Positions 52,336 to 62,831 of a stretch of DNA of 64,000 nucleotides are shown one piece after another (within the stretch, counting starts at the first letter, position 1; every line of letters begins with the position of its first letter). A program made the position numbers and the translations under genes. The notes under the pieces were generated by a model, which did no database searches, was not told the origin of the DNA, and saw nothing but the letters and a program-made list of their open reading frames with translations. Origin of the DNA: Cellulosilyticum ruminicola JCM 14822 (GTDB lineage Bacteria; Bacillota; Clostridia; Lachnospirales; Cellulosilyticaceae); the NCBI RefSeq assembly GCF_001311925.1, contig NZ_BBCG01000003.1, positions 1-64,000 of the forward strand, given 5' to 3'.

Positions 52336-52896
52336 TTACATTATTAATTCTTGAATAAGCTGTGTATACTCTTCTAACTTTTCACTTGTATAACAAGCAT
52401 CCTTTTCTATTTTAATCATTGCATTTTTTACACTATTTTCATGATCAAGCTTCATAAAATGAATTTGTTTTAATTCCATACCTTTTGCTTTTAAACGATT
52501 TTCAAGCCAAAGTCTATTCTTTCTAAGTACTTCCTCATTATATACTAAAAAGTAAATATTTCTAGAGGTTACAACAATATGTTCAACAAATAAAGTTGTT
52601 CTAGTATTTGGCATGATACAGCTATGAAAAATATTTAAGTTACCTTTAAGTGTATCTAAAAGCTGGCTATAAGCTGTATTTCCATCTTTAAATTTAAAAT
52701 AAACGCATAAACGCGATAAACTAAGCGCTAGTCCAATTACTAAAAATCCTGCAATAATTGTAAAGATATTGGCTCTCTCCCCAGTAATTATAATACCAAT
52801 ACCATAAAATCCAAGGACTACAATCGTCCATATTAAAGTATATATCCCATATTTTTTCTTTTGTTTTTTAATATAATCTTTTTCCTGTTTAATCAT
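52336..52896 (-). CDS. Two-helix membrane protein of unknown function
   Basis: 186 residues. A basic N-terminus (KQEKDYIKKQKKKYG) is followed by two membrane helices near IYTLIWTIVVLGFYGIGIII and NIFTIIAGFLVIGLALSLS. A cytosolic domain of mixed alpha/beta pattern follows, with TLFVEHIVVTSRNIYFLVYN. No catalytic motif is evident. It is 8 bases after the SDR and 11 bases before the pseudouridine synthase gene, so it is co-expressed with both. I do not recognise the family. Confidence 0.7.
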   Translation of the reverse strand: MIKQEKDYIKKQKKKYGIYTLIWTIVVLGFYGIGIIITGERANIFTIIAGFLVIGLALSLSRLCVYFKFKDGNTAYSQLLDTLKGNLNIFHSCIMPNTRTTLFVEHIVVTSRNIYFLVYNEEVLRKNRLWLENRLKAKGMELKQIHFMKLDHENSVKNAMIKIEKDACYTSEKLEEYTQLIQELIM

Positions 52897-52904
52897 CCCA
52901 TCAC

Positions 52905-53676
52905 CTACTGCGCATATATCATTTTAACTGTCATACCACCATCAATCACAAAGTTACTGCCAGTAATAAAACTTGCCTCTTCGCTTGTTAAATACATTAC
53001 TGCATTTACAATATCTTCTGGCATGCCTACACGTCCTACCAAATGTTGTGCATGATCGGCTTCTGTAAGAGCCGTAAACTTACGATCTTTTTTTCTTTTT
53101 ATATTGTGAAACATCAATCCACCCTGGACTAATAGCATTCACGCGCACACGATGTGCTAAACTATTGGCTAAAGCATGGGTAAGTGCTAGAAGCGCGCCT
53201 TTAGAAGTAGAATAAGCTTCTGTATGAGGTTCACTCATAAGCGCCCTTGTTGAGGAAATGTTTATGATACTGCCACCTTCTTTCATGTGTGCGCAACAAT
53301 ATTTCGCACAAATGAAAGCACCAGTTACATTAATACGCATCACTTCTTCAAAGGCTTCAATACTACTTGTAAAAAGCGTATCCGATGCTTCTCCCGTATT
53401 AATTGCTGCATTATTAATTAAAATATCAATTTTACCATAGCGTTCAATGACAGTTTGTACCATTAGCTTTACAGATTGTTCATTCCCCACATCTGTTTGA
53501 ATCATTAGGCAGTCCCCACCTATTTCTTCAATAGCTTCTCTAGTTTCTTCACCTGCTTCTTCATCGATTTCTGCAATAATTACGCTCGCATTTCTCTTAG
53601 CATATTCAACTGCAATACAATGTCCTATCCCTTGTCCACTACCTGTAATGACCACAACTTTTCCTTTAAAGTCCAT
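52905..53676 (-). CDS. Short-chain dehydrogenase/reductase (frameshifted)
   Basis: NAD(P)-dependent oxidoreductase of the classical SDR type: VVVITGSGQGIGHCIA dinucleotide loop, ILINNAAI, catalytic YSTSK, ISPGWID, and the C-terminal ITGSNFVIDGGM. The frame changes in the T7 run at 53088-53094 (A7 on the coding strand). Removing one A joins QYKKKKDRKFTALTEADH smoothly. This is the only lesion in the window best explained by an extra base. The ATG at 53676 has AAGGAGGAAG upstream. The substrate cannot be inferred. Confidence 0.88.
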
Positions 53677-53839
53677 TAGCTTCCTCCTTTTGCTATAATG
53701 CACTTCAACTTTAGTATCTTTTATTATAGCAAATAATATAATCAACGTATACTCTTTATGACTGTTCTTATAAAAAATAGTTTTTTACAAAAATAAAGAA
53801 GGTATTACATACTTTCATATAATACCCTCATATTTTTCA

Positions 53840-56743
53840 TTAGATATTTGTAAATTCTGTAAATAACTCTTTTACTTCATCAATCTTTTGTGGGCTACCG
53901 AATACACAATATGCATTTTGTACAAAGCATGCTTCAAGCATTGGCGCAAAACTACGTAATACTTCATTATCAGTCGCAAATAATTCATCTCTAGAAGCTT
54001 GTTGTTCTTCTTTCTTTATCCCTACTAGATGATACACTTGTGCCGCTCTACCTTCAGATGATGGTGTATATGGAAAGTCTAATTGACTAATTGTTCCAAT
54101 AAGATATTGTACAAGTTCTCTTTCAGATAAATTAATATTTGCAACATAATCTGCTACTTCTTTATAAATTGTCAAAGTCTCTTTAATATTTGGATCACGA
54201 TATGATGCAAAGAACATATTACCGCTCTTTCTAAAATCACAGAAGCAACCATATGCTCCATTTTGAACGCGAACACGATTCCATAAATAATCCATAGATA
54301 AAATGGATTTAAGCATCATTAACCCACCATTATAATTATAGCCTGCTTCTTTAAAGTTATACCCTGCAGCTACATAATTTACTTGACTTGGATAAATTAA
54401 AGCTTCTTTTTCATCAGTTATTTCAAATTTCATTTGAAGTGGTGCATAATCCGCTGATTGCATTTCTTTTAAACCATTAGCAACTTCATCTATGACAGTT
54501 TCTACAAGCTCTTCATCTACGCTGATTCCCACCATAATACGCTTTTTATTATTAAGATATGCATAAGCTTCTTTAAGCCCTGTTATAATTTCATCTTTAC
54601 GATTTGCCCAATCCTTTTCAACTTCACATACAAAATGATAGAAAGTAATACCTTTTGTTTTTTCTTCAAAAGCTTCCGCATTGGATAAATGTGAAAGTAA
54701 ACGGCTATAAGCTACACGGTGGCCATCACTACTAATTGTAGAATCCATTAAAGATTTTATTTCACGAATAATTTCTAAAAGACGGTCACTATCTTCAAAC
54801 TTTGTATTTGTAAGCACTTCACGCATAATAGCTACTTGTTCTTTAATATGTTCCACAAGAGCTTTTGTTTGCACTTTAAAAATAGGAAGATATTTCTGCT
54901 CTTCTCTTACATCATTTAATCCCTGAATACCATAAGAAATACTTCCTAGATTTTCATCAATTACATGTGAAAGGGTTTCATAACTATAATTTACTGTATC
55001 TAATTTACTCAGCATTCCAACAATCATACCAAGGTATGGCATATATTTATCTTCGATACCTTCTAATTTAATATACCAGTTAATATAAGCAATCTTATTA
55101 GTAAATACTGGTGTTATTACATATTCTGTATCTTCTTTTACAACTGTGTCATAGCGTGGATAAGTTACTTCACGTCTTAAATCTTCTCTACTAAGAAGAG
55201 GAATACAGCTTAAAGTTTCAGGTGCATCTACTTGTGCTTGAAATGCATTAAAACGTTTTGTTTCTTCCACTAATGTTTCAAGCTGCTGTTTAGATAAACT
55301 ATTTTTATACGCTTCAAGTACCTGAGCTACTTTCTCATCTTGTTCCTTTTCAAGACCTACTTTAGGATATAAAATTACACGTGCACTATGCTTATTACCT
55401 AAGAAATATTCATTAATAAGATTTTCAAAATAGCCTGAGTGTGCTTTTGATTTAATGTTTTCAAGTTCTTCTTCATATTTTAAATAAGTATATGGTGATG
55501 CATCATAAATCCAGCTTTTAAGCACTGCAATACCATAGAATAACCCTTTAGAATAACCACTTGAATCACTTTCACGAAGTTCAAATTCTTTTACTTGAAG
55601 CGCACCTTTTAAAAGGGCTTCTGGGATACCTTCTTTTGCAATTCTTATAAGTTCTGTTTGAATAAGTTCATAAAAACGTTCTTTTTTATCTTCTTTAGCA
55701 TTTTTAGCTACAATGCTAAAGATTGGTTGTCTTAAATGTGTTTGAAAAGTACCATAAACATCTTCACCAATGCCTTCTGCAATTAAAGCCTTTTTAAGAG
55801 GTGAAGCAGGAGTATCTAGGAGAATATATTCCAAGATAGACATCGCTAACATTAATTCACGATTTACAACTTCTCCTACAACCATATTATAAGATAAAAA
55901 TAAACCATTTTCTTTATCTTCACTTGCTGAGTAATAACTGTGTTTCTCAATTTCTTCATTAAAAGGTGCTTGTAATTTGATTTCACTTGCAATTGGTGAA
56001 TACTCAAATTTTGATAAATATTCACGGTCAATGTATTCAAGTGTTTCTTTTACATCAATATCTCCATAAATACAAGTATAACTATTTGATGGGTGATAAT
56101 ATGCACGATGAAACGCTAAAAATTCTTCGTAACTTAAATTAGGAATACAGCTTGGTGCACCACCTGATTCATTTGAATAAGTTGTATCTGGGAATAAGGA
56201 TTCTTTAATATAACGGAATCCTATTTCTTCTGATGAAGAAAATGCCCCTTTCATTTCATTATATACAACACCTTTATATACAATTGGATCTTCAATGTTT
56301 TCTAGATGATAACGCCATCCTTCTTGCATAAGTATCTCTTTTTTCTCATAAATATTAGGAAAAAATACAGCATCTAAGTAAACATCCATTAAATTGTGGA
56401 AGTCCTTATCATTTTGACTTGAAATAGGATAAAGTGTTTTATCTGGATACGTCATAGCGTTTAAATAAGTATTTAAAGAACCTTTTGCAAGTTCTACAAA
56501 TGGATCTTTCAATGGATATTTTTTTGAGCCACATAATACAGAGTGTTCAATAATATGTGCTACACCTGTACTATTAGCAGGTGGTGTTCTAAAACCAATG
56601 CAAAAACTCTTATGCACATCTTCATTAGGAATAATGAGTAACTTTGCTTTTGTTTTATCATGTATATAAATATCAGCTTCGCTGTCAATTTCTTTAATAT
56701 ATTGTTGTTCTTGTAATGTATAACCTTTTACTGGATAAGCCAC
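53840..56743 (-). CDS. M16C family zinc metalloprotease (PreP/insulinase-like)
   Basis: 967 residues, the size of single-chain presequence-protease-like enzymes that form a closed chamber and degrade peptides. The inverted zinc motif HIIEH is at residues 63-67 in VAHIIEHSVLCGSKKYPL, with the downstream Glu ligand in VYNEMKGAFSS. The second half is the catalytically inactive repeat. No signal peptide is present, so it is cytosolic. It has AAGGAGGGG upstream and stands alone. Confidence 0.92.
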   Translation of the reverse strand: MAYPVKGYTLQEQQYIKEIDSEADIYIHDKTKAKLLIIPNEDVHKSFCIGFRTPPANSTGVAHIIEHSVLCGSKKYPLKDPFVELAKGSLNTYLNAMTYPDKTLYPISSQNDKDFHNLMDVYLDAVFFPNIYEKKEILMQEGWRYHLENIEDPIVYKGVVYNEMKGAFSSSEEIGFRYIKESLFPDTTYSNESGGAPSCIPNLSYEEFLAFHRAYYHPSNSYTCIYGDIDVKETLEYIDREYLSKFEYSPIASEIKLQAPFNEEIEKHSYYSASEDKENGLFLSYNMVVGEVVNRELMLAMSILEYILLDTPASPLKKALIAEGIGEDVYGTFQTHLRQPIFSIVAKNAKEDKKERFYELIQTELIRIAKEGIPEALLKGALQVKEFELRESDSSGYSKGLFYGIAVLKSWIYDASPYTYLKYEEELENIKSKAHSGYFENLINEYFLGNKHSARVILYPKVGLEKEQDEKVAQVLEAYKNSLSKQQLETLVEETKRFNAFQAQVDAPETLSCIPLLSREDLRREVTYPRYDTVVKEDTEYVITPVFTNKIAYINWYIKLEGIEDKYMPYLGMIVGMLSKLDTVNYSYETLSHVIDENLGSISYGIQGLNDVREEQKYLPIFKVQTKALVEHIKEQVAIMREVLTNTKFEDSDRLLEIIREIKSLMDSTISSDGHRVAYSRLLSHLSNAEAFEEKTKGITFYHFVCEVEKDWANRKDEIITGLKEAYAYLNNKKRIMVGISVDEELVETVIDEVANGLKEMQSADYAPLQMKFEITDEKEALIYPSQVNYVAAGYNFKEAGYNYNGGLMMLKSILSMDYLWNRVRVQNGAYGCFCDFRKSGNMFFASYRDPNIKETLTIYKEVADYVANINLSERELVQYLIGTISQLDFPYTPSSEGRAAQVYHLVGIKKEEQQASRDELFATDNEVLRSFAPMLEACFVQNAYCVFGSPQKIDEVKELFTEFTNI

Positions 56744-56957
56744 AGCTTCCCCTCCTTATTTTTATCTTATTTTTAATCACTAGTACAATTATAATCGTAG
56801 ACATTATTTTTGTCTACTCAACAACTTTTTCTCCCCTCTTCCTCTTAAATTATATTTATTCACCTTAAAACTATTTAAGACTAACATTATTAAAGGCCTT
56901 AATATTAAACTTATGAACATTCATTCCTTTAAGCTTAGTATGCCTATGAAAGCACAA

Positions 56958-56985
56958 AAAATAACACTATAAATAGTGTTATTTA
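56958..56985 (-). terminator. Terminator after the coiled-coil gene
   Basis: AAATAACACTA and TAGTGTTATTT form a hairpin around taaa, at the gene's stop codon. It ends the rsmD-coaD unit. Confidence 0.75.
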
Positions 56986-57525
56986 ATCTTCGTTTTTATT
57001 TATTTGATTTGCCATCTGCTTAAGTTCTTGGCGATTATCATAAAGTGTGCGTAAAGTGTTTGTAATATCATATTCAAAATTTTGCATATCCTGATGTACA
57101 GATTCTAAAGTATCTTTAAGTTGCTTCTCAGAACTTCTAAAAAGTTCTTCTGCATAATCTACGGCACCCATATGAATTTGTCTTGCATCCTCTTTAGCTG
57201 TCGCAATAATACTTTGCGCTTTTTCTCTTGCATAAAGTGTCACTTCATGCTGATCAATTAAGCTTGCTAATTTAGCATTTGCTTCATCTAAAATAATTTG
57301 AGCCTCAGTTCTAGCATCCGCTAAAATTTTATTACGCTCTTCCATAATGCGTTCAGATTGATAAAGTTCTGTTGGAAGTTTTAATCTAATCTCACCTAGA
57401 ATTCCTAATGCTTGCTCTCTATCAATAGAGATTTTACCTGAAAGGAAACCTGTTTTTCCCTCCTCTATTAATTCATCTAACTGATCTAATAACATTACAA
57501 TCTCACCACATCTTGCATTCTCCAC
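56983..57525 (-). CDS. Coiled-coil protein encoded beside coaD
   Basis: 180 residues. After a hydrophobic-helical start (MLLDQLDELIEEG) comes a long charged heptad-like stretch (about residues 55-180), for example RIMEERNKILADARTEAQII and REKAQSIIATAKEDARQI, as in ATP synthase b-like or DivIVA-like coiled coils. Similar proteins follow coaD in many Clostridia and are often loosely named ATPase, though no P-loop is visible here. Translation from GTG at 57525 uses the GAGG that overlaps the coaD end. ATG at 57495 is an alternative. The function is unknown. Confidence 0.75.
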   Translation of the reverse strand: MENARCGEIVMLLDQLDELIEEGKTGFLSGKISIDREQALGILGEIRLKLPTELYQSERIMEERNKILADARTEAQIILDEANAKLASLIDQHEVTLYAREKAQSIIATAKEDARQIHMGAVDYAEELFRSSEKQLKDTLESVHQDMQNFEYDITNTLRTLYDNRQELKQMANQINKNED

Positions 57526-57530
57526 TTTAA

Positions 57531-58016
57531 TTACCTCTTATTCCATTTATTTTTTAACTGTTCTTCTACATAAGTAGGTACAATCCCTTCTGGAAGTCTT
57601 TGAAATAAACTAAGTTCTCTTACACTGCTTGAACTTACAAAACGGTGTTCAGGTGCAGTTAGTAAAAAAATGGTTTCTATATCTAGCATAAGCTTCTTAT
57701 TCATCTGTGCTAACTGCATCTCTGCTTCTAAGTCTACACCACTACGTAAGCCTCTAATAATCAAGTTGGTGTTTTTTGCCTTTGCATAATCTACAAGTAA
57801 TCCTGAAAAACTATCAATCTCAACATTATCTAAATGACTTGTGACTGCGCTAAGCATTTCTTTTCTTTCATCTACTGTAAATAAACCATTTCCCTTTTGA
57901 TAATTGTAAAGTACGGCGACAATCAAAAAATCTACTTGTTTTGCTGCACGCTCAATAATATCTAAATGACCACAAGTAACAGGGTCAAAACTACCTGGAT
58001 AAATTCCTACTTTCAC
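57531..58016 (-). CDS. coaD: Pantetheine-phosphate adenylyltransferase
   Basis: Transfers AMP from ATP to 4'-phosphopantetheine, the penultimate step of coenzyme A synthesis. The nucleotidyltransferase motif GSFDPVTCGHLDII contains the TxGH site. RGLRSGVDLEAEMQLAQMN and SSSSVRELSLF are family signatures. The length of 161 residues is normal. It follows rsmD by 4 bases, the standard Firmicutes pair. Confidence 0.96.
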   Translation of the reverse strand: MKVGIYPGSFDPVTCGHLDIIERAAKQVDFLIVAVLYNYQKGNGLFTVDERKEMLSAVTSHLDNVEIDSFSGLLVDYAKAKNTNLIIRGLRSGVDLEAEMQLAQMNKKLMLDIETIFLLTAPEHRFVSSSSVRELSLFQRLPEGIVPTYVEEQLKNKWNKR

Positions 58017-58020
58017 TTTT

Positions 58021-58563
58021 CTAACCTCTCTTCAAAAAGCTTAGTGTTGTAATACGATAATTCTTTTCTTTAAATAATACCAAATTTTCTGGGTATTTTA
58101 CAATACTATTTGTCCCGCTTTCTAAAATAATATACCCCTCTTCACTTAATAAATCATAGGCTACAATATTTTCAAGCACCTGGCTAATGGTTTCTAATGC
58201 ATATGGTGGATCCATAAAAATAATATCAAATTTTTGACCTTTTAGTTGTTTTAAAGCATTATTCACATCACAGGCATATATCTTCGCATCTACTGTAAGA
58301 TGCGTTTTTTCTAAGTTTTGACGAATACACTTTAATGCACTTTCATTATGTTCAACAAGTACTGCACTTTCAGCACCACGACTTAAACTTTCAATAGCCA
58401 TAGCACCACTTCCACTAAATAAATCTAAAAAACGGCATCCTGGAATGTCAAAAGCAATCATATTAAAAATAGTTTCTTTAATACGGTCTGTTGTCGGACG
58501 TGTATTCATGCCCTCTGGTGCTATTAAATTTGTTCCTCTACACTTTCCACTAATAACTCTCAT
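58021..58563 (-). CDS. rsmD: 16S rRNA (guanine966-N2)-methyltransferase
   Basis: Methylates G966 of 16S rRNA using SAM. The SAM-binding FLDLFSGSGAMAIESLSRGA and the catalytic DIIFMDPPYA are clear, and RVISGKCRGTNLIAPEGMNTRPTTDRIKE is the family start (here from residue 2). The 180-residue length is normal. coaD follows immediately, so both are co-transcribed, probably with recG upstream. Confidence 0.94.
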   Translation of the reverse strand: MRVISGKCRGTNLIAPEGMNTRPTTDRIKETIFNMIAFDIPGCRFLDLFSGSGAMAIESLSRGAESAVLVEHNESALKCIRQNLEKTHLTVDAKIYACDVNNALKQLKGQKFDIIFMDPPYALETISQVLENIVAYDLLSEEGYIILESGTNSIVKYPENLVLFKEKNYRITTLSFLKRG

Positions 58564-58607
58564 TTTAGCCTCCTCATTCTAGTTTAATCTATTTATTTTT
58601 TCTCTTT

Positions 58608-60671
58608 CTAGAGTGCATTATGCAATGACTCTTGATTTAAACGCCTCTTCATTTCATCTAATAGTTTATTATTCTCCTCAAAACTTAAAGATGGATCGAT
58701 TTCTAATAATAACTTCACACATTTCTGTACTTCTTTTAATGCCTTGGCATCTGTATATAAGTTTGCAATCTTCATTTCAGGTAATCCATGTTGTTTTGTA
58801 CCAAAGAATTCGCCAGGCCCACGTAATTTCAAGTCTGTTTCCGCAATAATGAACCCATCTGTACTTTCTTCCATGATTTGAAGACGTTTCTTTGTTACTT
58901 TACTTTTTGAATCACTGACTAAAATACAATAAGATTGATGCTTACCACGCCCTACACGTCCTCTTAATTGATGAAGCTGTGCAAGTCCAAAACGTTCTGC
59001 ATTTTCAATCACAATAATTGTAGCATTTGGTACATTTACCCCTACTTCTACTACAGTTGTTGATACTAAAATTTTAATCTCACCACTGGCAAACTGTGTC
59101 ATAATCATATTCTTTTCTTTAGGTTTCATTTTACCATGTAAGTACCCCATTGGGATATGTGGAAACTGTTCTACTTGTAATTGAGCTGTATATTCAATAA
59201 CATTTTTCAGCTCACTCATTTTCTCATTCTCTTCTACCATTGGACATATAATATAACATTGACGTCCTTCATGAACTTGTTTTTCAATAAAGCGATAAAT
59301 ACGTTCATGATAATTAGAGTCTACTGCATTAGTCTTAATTGGTTGACGGCCTGGTGGTAGTTCATCAATAATTGAAATATCCATATCCCCATATAAAATA
59401 AGCGCCAATGTCCTTGGAATAGGTGTAGCTGTCATAACCATAACATCTGGTACAGTTCCCTTTTCAGTTAATTTTAAACGCTGTCTTACCCCAAAACGAT
59501 GTTGTTCATCTGTAATAACAAGCCCCAAATTAGGCATTTCAACAGGATCTTCAATTAAAGCATGTGTTCCTACTAACACATGTAATTCACCTGCTTTTGC
59601 TCTTGCAATAAGTTCTCTCTTTTGTTTAGCCGTTGTAGAACCTGTAATCAATCCTACTTCTATACCAAATGGTTCCATAATCTCTTTTAAAAATTCATAA
59701 TGTTGCACAACTAATACTTCTGTAGGTGCCATAAGCGCTCCTTGGAAGCCATCTTTTACAGCAATAAATAATGAAATCGCCGCAATAACAGTTTTCCCAG
59801 AACCTACATCACCTTGAATTAAACGATTCATAGCATAAGGGCTTTTCATATCACCTACAATCTCTCGCATCACACGTTTTTGTGCGTCTGTAAGTTCAAA
59901 AGGTAATGTTGCCATAAAATCACTCAATTCTTTTGTCACTTTATGTGATACCCCCAATAACTTTTTAGCAAAGTCTGCTTTGAGTTGATATAACGATAAC
60001 TGTAACATAAATAATTCTTCGAAAACTAAACGCTTACGTGCTGCAAAGAAGCTTTCTGAATTACTTGGAAAATGAATTTGATGAACAGCTTCACTCTTTG
60101 GTATTAAATCATATTGCTTACGGATATTCTCAGGAATAGGATCTACAATCTCTTCCTCCACAGCATCTAAACTTTGTAAAATAAGTCCTCTAATCACTTT
60201 TTGCGAAAGTTTTTGTGTAGCTGGATAAATAGGTGTAATCTTAGCAACTTCTCCAATTTTATTTACATCTGTTACTTTTTGATATTCTGGTGAATCCATC
60301 TCTACCTTACCATACTGTCTTTTAATTTTTCCATACATTAAAAAACGTTCACCTACAGAAAATTTATTTTTCATATAAGCTTGTCCATAAAAAGTTACAA
60401 AGATACTGCCTGTTGCATCCTTTACACGAAAAGTTACTAATATATGATTGCCTTTACGTGTCACTTGAGGCGTTGAAGCAACCACAACTAATATATTAAT
60501 AGGTGTATCTAACTCCATTTCAACAAGTGGCGTAATTTTTCGCCTATCTTCATACTCTCTCGGATAATGTTCAATCATATCCTGCAAAGTAAAAATTCCT
60601 AATTTATTTAGTTTACGTCCTACCTGTTCTCCCACACCTTTAAGTGCAGTAATAGAATCCCTTAATTGCAT
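58608..60671 (-). CDS. recG: ATP-dependent DNA helicase RecG
   Basis: Remodels stalled replication forks and branched DNA. An N-terminal wedge/OB domain (DTPINILVVVASTPQVTRKG) precedes the helicase core with Walker A GDVGSGKT, Walker B as DEQH, ATPIPRTLAL, and the C-terminal RGRVGRG box plus the TRG wedge. The 687-residue length is typical. It lies between fakA and rsmD, as in the conserved Firmicutes order. A hairpin upstream may reduce readthrough from fakA. Confidence 0.96.
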   Translation of the reverse strand: MQLRDSITALKGVGEQVGRKLNKLGIFTLQDMIEHYPREYEDRRKITPLVEMELDTPINILVVVASTPQVTRKGNHILVTFRVKDATGSIFVTFYGQAYMKNKFSVGERFLMYGKIKRQYGKVEMDSPEYQKVTDVNKIGEVAKITPIYPATQKLSQKVIRGLILQSLDAVEEEIVDPIPENIRKQYDLIPKSEAVHQIHFPSNSESFFAARKRLVFEELFMLQLSLYQLKADFAKKLLGVSHKVTKELSDFMATLPFELTDAQKRVMREIVGDMKSPYAMNRLIQGDVGSGKTVIAAISLFIAVKDGFQGALMAPTEVLVVQHYEFLKEIMEPFGIEVGLITGSTTAKQKRELIARAKAGELHVLVGTHALIEDPVEMPNLGLVITDEQHRFGVRQRLKLTEKGTVPDVMVMTATPIPRTLALILYGDMDISIIDELPPGRQPIKTNAVDSNYHERIYRFIEKQVHEGRQCYIICPMVEENEKMSELKNVIEYTAQLQVEQFPHIPMGYLHGKMKPKEKNMIMTQFASGEIKILVSTTVVEVGVNVPNATIIVIENAERFGLAQLHQLRGRVGRGKHQSYCILVSDSKSKVTKKRLQIMEESTDGFIIAETDLKLRGPGEFFGTKQHGLPEMKIANLYTDAKALKEVQKCVKLLLEIDPSLSFEENNKLLDEMKRRLNQESLHNAL

Positions 60672-60728
60672 AAGCCACCTCCTTACAATTTAATAACATG
60701 ATTATATTTTAAAAAATGTATTTAAAAA

Positions 60729-60757
60729 AGCCATTACACTAAAGTTTAGTGTAACAG
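60729..60757 (-). terminator. Terminator after fakA
   Basis: GTTACACTAAA and TTTAGTGTAAT form a near-blunt hairpin, followed on the minus strand by GGCTTTTTTAAAT. Confidence 0.75.
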
Positions 60758-60775
60758 CTCTTAACAAATTCATGC

Positions 60776-62431
60776 TTATTCCGCAGAAATCATGAAGTAA
60801 TATACTGGTTGACCACCTGAATATAATTCAACGTCTGCATCTTCAAAAAATGCTTCAGCTTCCCTCTTGAATTCTTCTGCCACTTCTTCTGTAATGTCTT
60901 CACCGTAGTAAATTGTAATAACCTCTGCATTTTCTTTCATTGTTTTTAAAAGGTCTTTAAAAGTTTCTTTTAAATCCTTTTTATGCACAAGGATTTTACC
61001 TTCTAACATTCCTAAGTATTCACCTTCAACAATGCTTTCACCTTCTAAAGATGTATCTCTTACTGCCATTGTAATTTGAGCAGTCTGAACTTCACCAATA
61101 GCTTCATTCATTAATTCTACAACTTCATCAATATTTTCATTGCCATCTTGTGCAATCATAGCTGAAATACCTTGTGGAATAGTTGTTGTACCAATAACTT
61201 GAACGTTAATTATTTCTTCAATAGTAGCTGCTTGTTGTGCTGCTAAAATAATATTTTTATTATTTGGAAGCACAACCACATTCTTAGCATGACAGTCTTT
61301 TACTGCTTTTAAAATGTCTTCTGTACTCGGATTCATTGTTTGACCGCCAGTAATAACTTGATCTACACCAATGCTTGACATAATCTCAGCAATGCCTTCG
61401 CCTGCTGCTACAGATACAAAACCAATTTCTTTTTGTGGTTCTTCTTTTATAACTGACTCAGCTTCACCTTCTGTAAAGATTGAAGAATGCTGTTCACGCA
61501 TATTTTCAATTTTTAAATTGTGTAATGAACCGAACTCCAATGCTTTTTGAAGTGCAAGTCCTGGATTATCTGTATGAACATGTACTTTTACATACTCTTC
61601 ATCAGATACAACAACAATGCTGTCACCGATACTTTCAAGATATGCTTTGAAATCAGCTTCTACATAGTTCGCACCTGCATTTTTAGTTGCAATAAACTCT
61701 GTACAATAGCCAAATGTAATATCTTCTGTATTAAAGTTTTTAAGTGCGCTAAAAGCTTCATTTGGTGTTGTTTTAGTAGGTGTTTTAATCTCGATTTGAA
61801 GATCTTCACTAATAACTCGTGCTGCACCTTCTAAAATACAAAGTAATCCTTGACCACCTGCGTCAACTACTCCCGCTTCTTTTAATACAGGTAACATATC
61901 TGGTGTTTTATGAAGTGTTTCATAACCATGAGCAAGTACTTTACCAATAAATTCTTCTATATCCGTTGTCTCAAGACTTACTTCTAAAGCTTTTGCTGCA
62001 ACTTCACGTGCTACAGTTAAGATTGTCCCTTCTTTAGGTTTCATAACTGCTTTATAAGCAGTATCTACACCTTTTTGGAATGCATTTGCAAGTACCACTG
62101 TATCTATAATTTCATTAGCTTCAACTGCTTCTGTAATGCCTTTTGAAAAACCACGAATAAGTTGTGAAAGGATAACCCCTGAGTTACCACGTGCACCTCT
62201 TAATGAACCTGTTGCTGCTGCTTTTGCCACCGCAATCATATCATTCCCATCTACCACTTCTACTTCTTTAGATGCTGATAAGATTGTAAGTGACATATTT
62301 GTTCCTGTATCGCCATCTGGTACAGGAAATACGTTCATTTCATTGACCATTTGTTTCTTTTCGTCAAGTAATTGTGCTCCTGCAATAAACATGGCCTGAA
62401 GCTTAGGAGCTTCTATCTTTTCATATTTCAC
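60776..62431 (-). CDS. fakA: Fatty acid kinase catalytic subunit (DAK2/YloV)
   Basis: FakA phosphorylates fatty acids held by a FakB protein for incorporation into phospholipid. The N-terminal DAK2/DhaL-like domain has MNVFPVPDGDTGTNMSLT with the metal/ATP-binding Asp cluster and GSLRGARGNSGVILSQ. The C-terminal half is the DegV-like/FakB-contacting region with HVHTDNPG. I place the start at GTG 62431 because GAGGAGG lies 8 bases upstream. The upstream in-frame ATG at 62470 has none. It follows yloU by 43 bases. Confidence 0.92.
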   Translation of the reverse strand: MKYEKIEAPKLQAMFIAGAQLLDEKKQMVNEMNVFPVPDGDTGTNMSLTILSASKEVEVVDGNDMIAVAKAAATGSLRGARGNSGVILSQLIRGFSKGITEAVEANEIIDTVVLANAFQKGVDTAYKAVMKPKEGTILTVAREVAAKALEVSLETTDIEEFIGKVLAHGYETLHKTPDMLPVLKEAGVVDAGGQGLLCILEGAARVISEDLQIEIKTPTKTTPNEAFSALKNFNTEDITFGYCTEFIATKNAGANYVEADFKAYLESIGDSIVVVSDEEYVKVHVHTDNPGLALQKALEFGSLHNLKIENMREQHSSIFTEGEAESVIKEEPQKEIGFVSVAAGEGIAEIMSSIGVDQVITGGQTMNPSTEDILKAVKDCHAKNVVVLPNNKNIILAAQQAATIEEIINVQVIGTTTIPQGISAMIAQDGNENIDEVVELMNEAIGEVQTAQITMAVRDTSLEGESIVEGEYLGMLEGKILVHKKDLKETFKDLLKTMKENAEVITIYYGEDITEEVAEEFKREAEAFFEDADVELYSGGQPVYYFMISAE

Positions 62432-62474
62432 TTTTTTTACCTCCTCAAACCCAAAGGTTCTCTTTACCAATTTA

Positions 62475-62831
62475 TTATTTATCTACTCTAACACCTTCGA
62501 TAAATACTTTTATACTTTCTACTTCAATGCCTAAAGCATCTTTTACTTTGTATTTAACTGTACTCATTAAATTATCTGCTACAGCAGAAATCTTTGTACC
62601 ATATTCTACAATAATATGAAAATCAATATTTGCTTTATTTTCATTTAAACGTACTGCAATCCCACGAGATAAGTTCTCACCTTTTAAAAGATGTACAATC
62701 CCATCTTTTACATTACGAGATGCCATACCTACTATACCATAACATTCCATAGCTGTCATGCCACTAATTTGTGCAATAACTTCTTCATTTATAATGATAT
62801 TACCATATTCACTTGAAAATTTACTTGGCAT
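62475..62831 (-). CDS. yloU: Asp23/Gls24 family envelope stress protein (YloU)
   Basis: Small 118-residue protein of the Asp23 family, with the core INEEVIAQISGMTAMECYGIVGM and the later VKYKVKDALGIEVESIKVFIEGV. It is cytosolic or membrane-associated; its exact role is unclear, but it is constantly linked to fakA. AGGAGG precedes the ATG. It forms an operon with fakA and is divergent from rpmB, as in Bacillus. Confidence 0.92.
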   Translation of the reverse strand: MPSKFSSEYGNIIINEEVIAQISGMTAMECYGIVGMASRNVKDGIVHLLKGENLSRGIAVRLNENKANIDFHIIVEYGTKISAVADNLMSTVKYKVKDALGIEVESIKVFIEGVRVDK

